Below, in pieces: positions 14,751-15,817 of a stretch of DNA of 15,817 bases. The stretch is from an uncultured Flavobacteriales bacterium. GTDB lineage: Bacteria > Bacteroidota > Bacteroidia > Flavobacteriales > UBA1820. How positions within the stretch are numbered: the first letter of the stretch is position 1; each line of letters starts with the position of its first letter. The notes beneath the pieces are model-generated. The model saw only the letters and a program-made list of their open reading frames with translations, searched no databases and was not told the origin of the DNA. Location of the stretch: contig CABSLV010000038.1 of assembly GCA_902478645.1 (NCBI GenBank), positions 1 through 15,817 of the forward strand. The letters are read 5' to 3'. The translations under genes were made by a program, and so were the position numbers.

Positions 14751-14836
14751 AGTAACCGTATGTATTTCACTCCAAAAGTAGTGAAAAAGAACACACATTC
14801 AAAGAAAACTCACGCAGTCAGCGTTAGGGCTTTATC
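14678..14836. repeat. Second inverted repeat using the loop of the first
   Basis: The segment 14678-14706 is largely the reverse complement of 14808-14836. GATAAAGCCC matches GGGCTTTATC (10/10), GTGAGT matches ACTCAC (6/6), and ACGCT and ACTG recur between them with small offsets. Because 14679-14706 is also the loop of the palindrome at 14640-14750, a single strand could form a pseudoknot or switch between two folds. Confidence 0.75.
14765..14786. repeat. Short inverted repeat, possible operator
   Basis: TTTCACT (14765-14771) and AGTGAAA (14780-14786) are perfect 7-bp arms with an 8-bp spacer, about 170 bp upstream of the WYL gene. The half-site spacing is compatible with a dimeric regulator such as the WYL protein, but this is inference. 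Confidence 0.45.
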
Positions 14837-14957
14837 CGTTGCAAAAGAAAAGTGCGGGTACGACAAGACGCGACGCATGGAAAATATTTTTACTCAGCGA
14901 CATATTTTGTCATGGTAGTTCTGCATATTTGTAATGTATTTAAAACCTGTTTGAACA

Positions 14958-15795
14958 ATGGCTAAAATAGATTATATAGTGCGCTACTTGCTCATCATCA
15001 AAAAGGTGAAAGATAGCAACGAGCTTGGAGTAAACCCCAGCATGGAGGAGATTATCCATTATGTGAATGAAGAAATGGAACAGCGGGGTATGCAAACCGG
15101 TTTTTCTTTCCGTACGTTCCAACGTGACATAAGTAATATTAAAACAAGTCTTGGCCTTAGTATTGATTATGACAGGGCTAAAAACGGGTATTATGTCCCA
15201 TCGGATGAGGGACAGATCAGCTTGTTGGAGGAAACGTTGGATACGTTTGACATACTGACCTCATTGGGAGCCGATAACGTGAAAGGCATTATTTTTCCCG
15301 AAGTAAAAACCCGGCAGGCGCGGGGGCGCGAACATTTGATAAAAGTGATCCGGGCCTGCATGAAATGCCATACTTTGCGCTTTCATTACGAAAAATACAA
15401 TGCTCCGGCCGATGTTGCTGAAAGTGAAAAATGGGTTGAGCCTTATGCGATAAAACAGCATCAGGGCGTTTGGTTTTTATTGGGGCGATACAAGGGGAAT
15501 GACAAGGTGCAGGTATTCGGACTTGACCGGATAAGCGATGTGGAGGATACGGAAATATCCTTTAAACGCGACACAACGGTAAATATAGAAGCTATGTACC
15601 GGGATTACTTCGGTATCATTCGTGAGGAACTACCGATAGAGGATGTGGAGCTATCTTTCGATGTGTCCGACGGGAAATACATAAAAGCCCGTCCTTTGCA
15701 TCACTCCCAGCAAATCATCATAGACAACGAACAGGAATTACGTGTGCGGTTGCATTTGGCGGTTACCCGCGATTTTATGATGGAATTGCTTACCC
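14958..15795 (+). CDS. WYL-domain transcriptional regulator (3' end missing)
   Basis: The frame opens at ATG 14958 (MAKIDYIVRYLLIIKKVKD) and stays open to the window end; about 279 genuine residues are present. An N-terminal winged helix-turn-helix region (about 1-85) contains RTFQRDISNIKTSLGLSIDYDRAKNGYYV, with Arg52-Thr-Phe-Gln-Arg-Asp57 in the pattern shared by YafY/DeoR-like proteins. A WYL domain follows at about 135-215: LRFHYEKYN, EPYAIKQHQGVWFLLGRY (Trp172-Phe-Leu in place of Trp-Tyr-Leu) and VFGLDRISDVEDTEI. The remainder, ELSFDVSDGKYIKARPLHHSQQI to LHLAVTRDFMMELL, is the usual WYL C-terminal extension. The family binds DNA as dimers and some members sense nucleic-acid ligands; several control phage-defence genes. 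Only about 10-30 C-terminal residues should be missing. Confidence 0.88.
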
Positions 15796-15817
15796 CTGTC
15801 TCTTATACACATCTCCG
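15796..15817 (+). other. Nextera transposase adapter sequence (not genomic)
   Basis: CTGTCTCTTATACACATCT (15796-15814) is the reverse complement of the Tn5 mosaic end used in Illumina Nextera libraries. The following CCG agrees with the read-2 adapter (CCGAGCCC...). These 22 bases are library adapter left on a contig end. Translated, they add a false PVSYTHL tail to the WYL protein. Confidence 0.97.

Larger units (their letters stand above)
11707..15795. mobile_element. Putative genomic island adjoining tRNA-Cys (left boundary only)
   Basis: Right after the tRNA 3' end the base composition falls: sampled 60-base lines give about 58% GC in the core and about 43% past the tRNA. Gene content also changes from conserved housekeeping to accessory: a nuclease fusion, a surface LRR lipoprotein, a WYL regulator and an orphan small protein. 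The 3' ends of tRNA genes are common integration sites. No integrase and no second copy of the tRNA 3' end is visible, so the island and its extent are inference. Confidence 0.4.

Noticed and set aside
14640..14836. Phase-variable invertible promoter
   Set aside because: Inverted repeats flank short spacers, but the arms are imperfect and gapped, no TAnnTTTG promoter lies between them and no invertase gene is nearby.
14733..14918. Small plus-strand open frame (61 codons, Lys-rich) upstream of the WYL gene
   Set aside because: It overlaps the inverted-repeat structure, depends on a TTG start and has no recognisable domain. It is better explained as chance within structured noncoding DNA, though a leader peptide cannot be fully excluded.
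11707..15795. Integrase, transposase or conjugation genes that would prove a mobile element
   Set aside because: None of the frames in this stretch resembles them; the island call rests on the tRNA, composition and gene type only.

Overview
The window looks like chromosomal DNA from the order Bacteroidales. The GC-rich core and the gene content fit a Rikenellaceae/Alistipes-type genome, but the genus is inference. Supporting signs are promoters of the Bacteroidetes form (TTTG or TTG, 19-20 bp, TAnnTTTG) at 2256-2286, 3212-3243 and 11591-11621, the near absence of Shine-Dalgarno sequences, and the order purH-mreB-mreC-mreD-mrdA-rodA.

Left block, minus strand (1-3129): a gamma-carbonic-anhydrase-like hexapeptide protein, TruB and LipB form a compact operon. 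It starts from a promoter at about 2260 and ends at a terminator at 34-64. Upstream of it is a family-2 glycosyltransferase, transcribed divergently from a paralogous glycosyltransferase at 3266-4087. The two paralogues share a 56-bp stretch, identical at 55 positions, in opposite orientation.

Central block, plus strand (4255-11562): purH, which makes IMP, is followed by the complete elongation (Rod) machinery for lateral peptidoglycan synthesis. This comprises MreB (actin-like filament), MreC and MreD (scaffold), PBP2 (transpeptidase) and RodA (SEDS glycosyltransferase). mreC through rodA are packed with overlaps or almost no spacing. mreB is separated from mreC by a perfect 20-bp hairpin.

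Right block (11636-15795): a tRNA-Cys gene with a strong terminator marks a sharp drop in GC content (58% in a sampled core line against about 43% in a sampled line past the tRNA). Beyond it lie genes of accessory character. On the minus strand are a 70-aa protein of unknown function, a GIY-YIG nuclease fused to a PUA/EVE-like domain, and a lipoprotein with two Big2 domains, an EF-hand-like loop and leucine-rich repeats. On the plus strand is a WYL-domain regulator cut off by the window end. This is probably the start of a genomic island inserted next to tRNA-Cys; no integrase is visible. The 380 bp between the lipoprotein and the WYL gene holds nested inverted repeats, in which the loop of one hairpin is complementary to a downstream segment. 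This and the nuclease fusion are the most interesting items in the window.

The last 22 bases (15796-15817) match the Illumina Nextera transposase adapter and are not genomic, so the sequence is a contig end and the WYL gene is truncated by assembly, not by biology.
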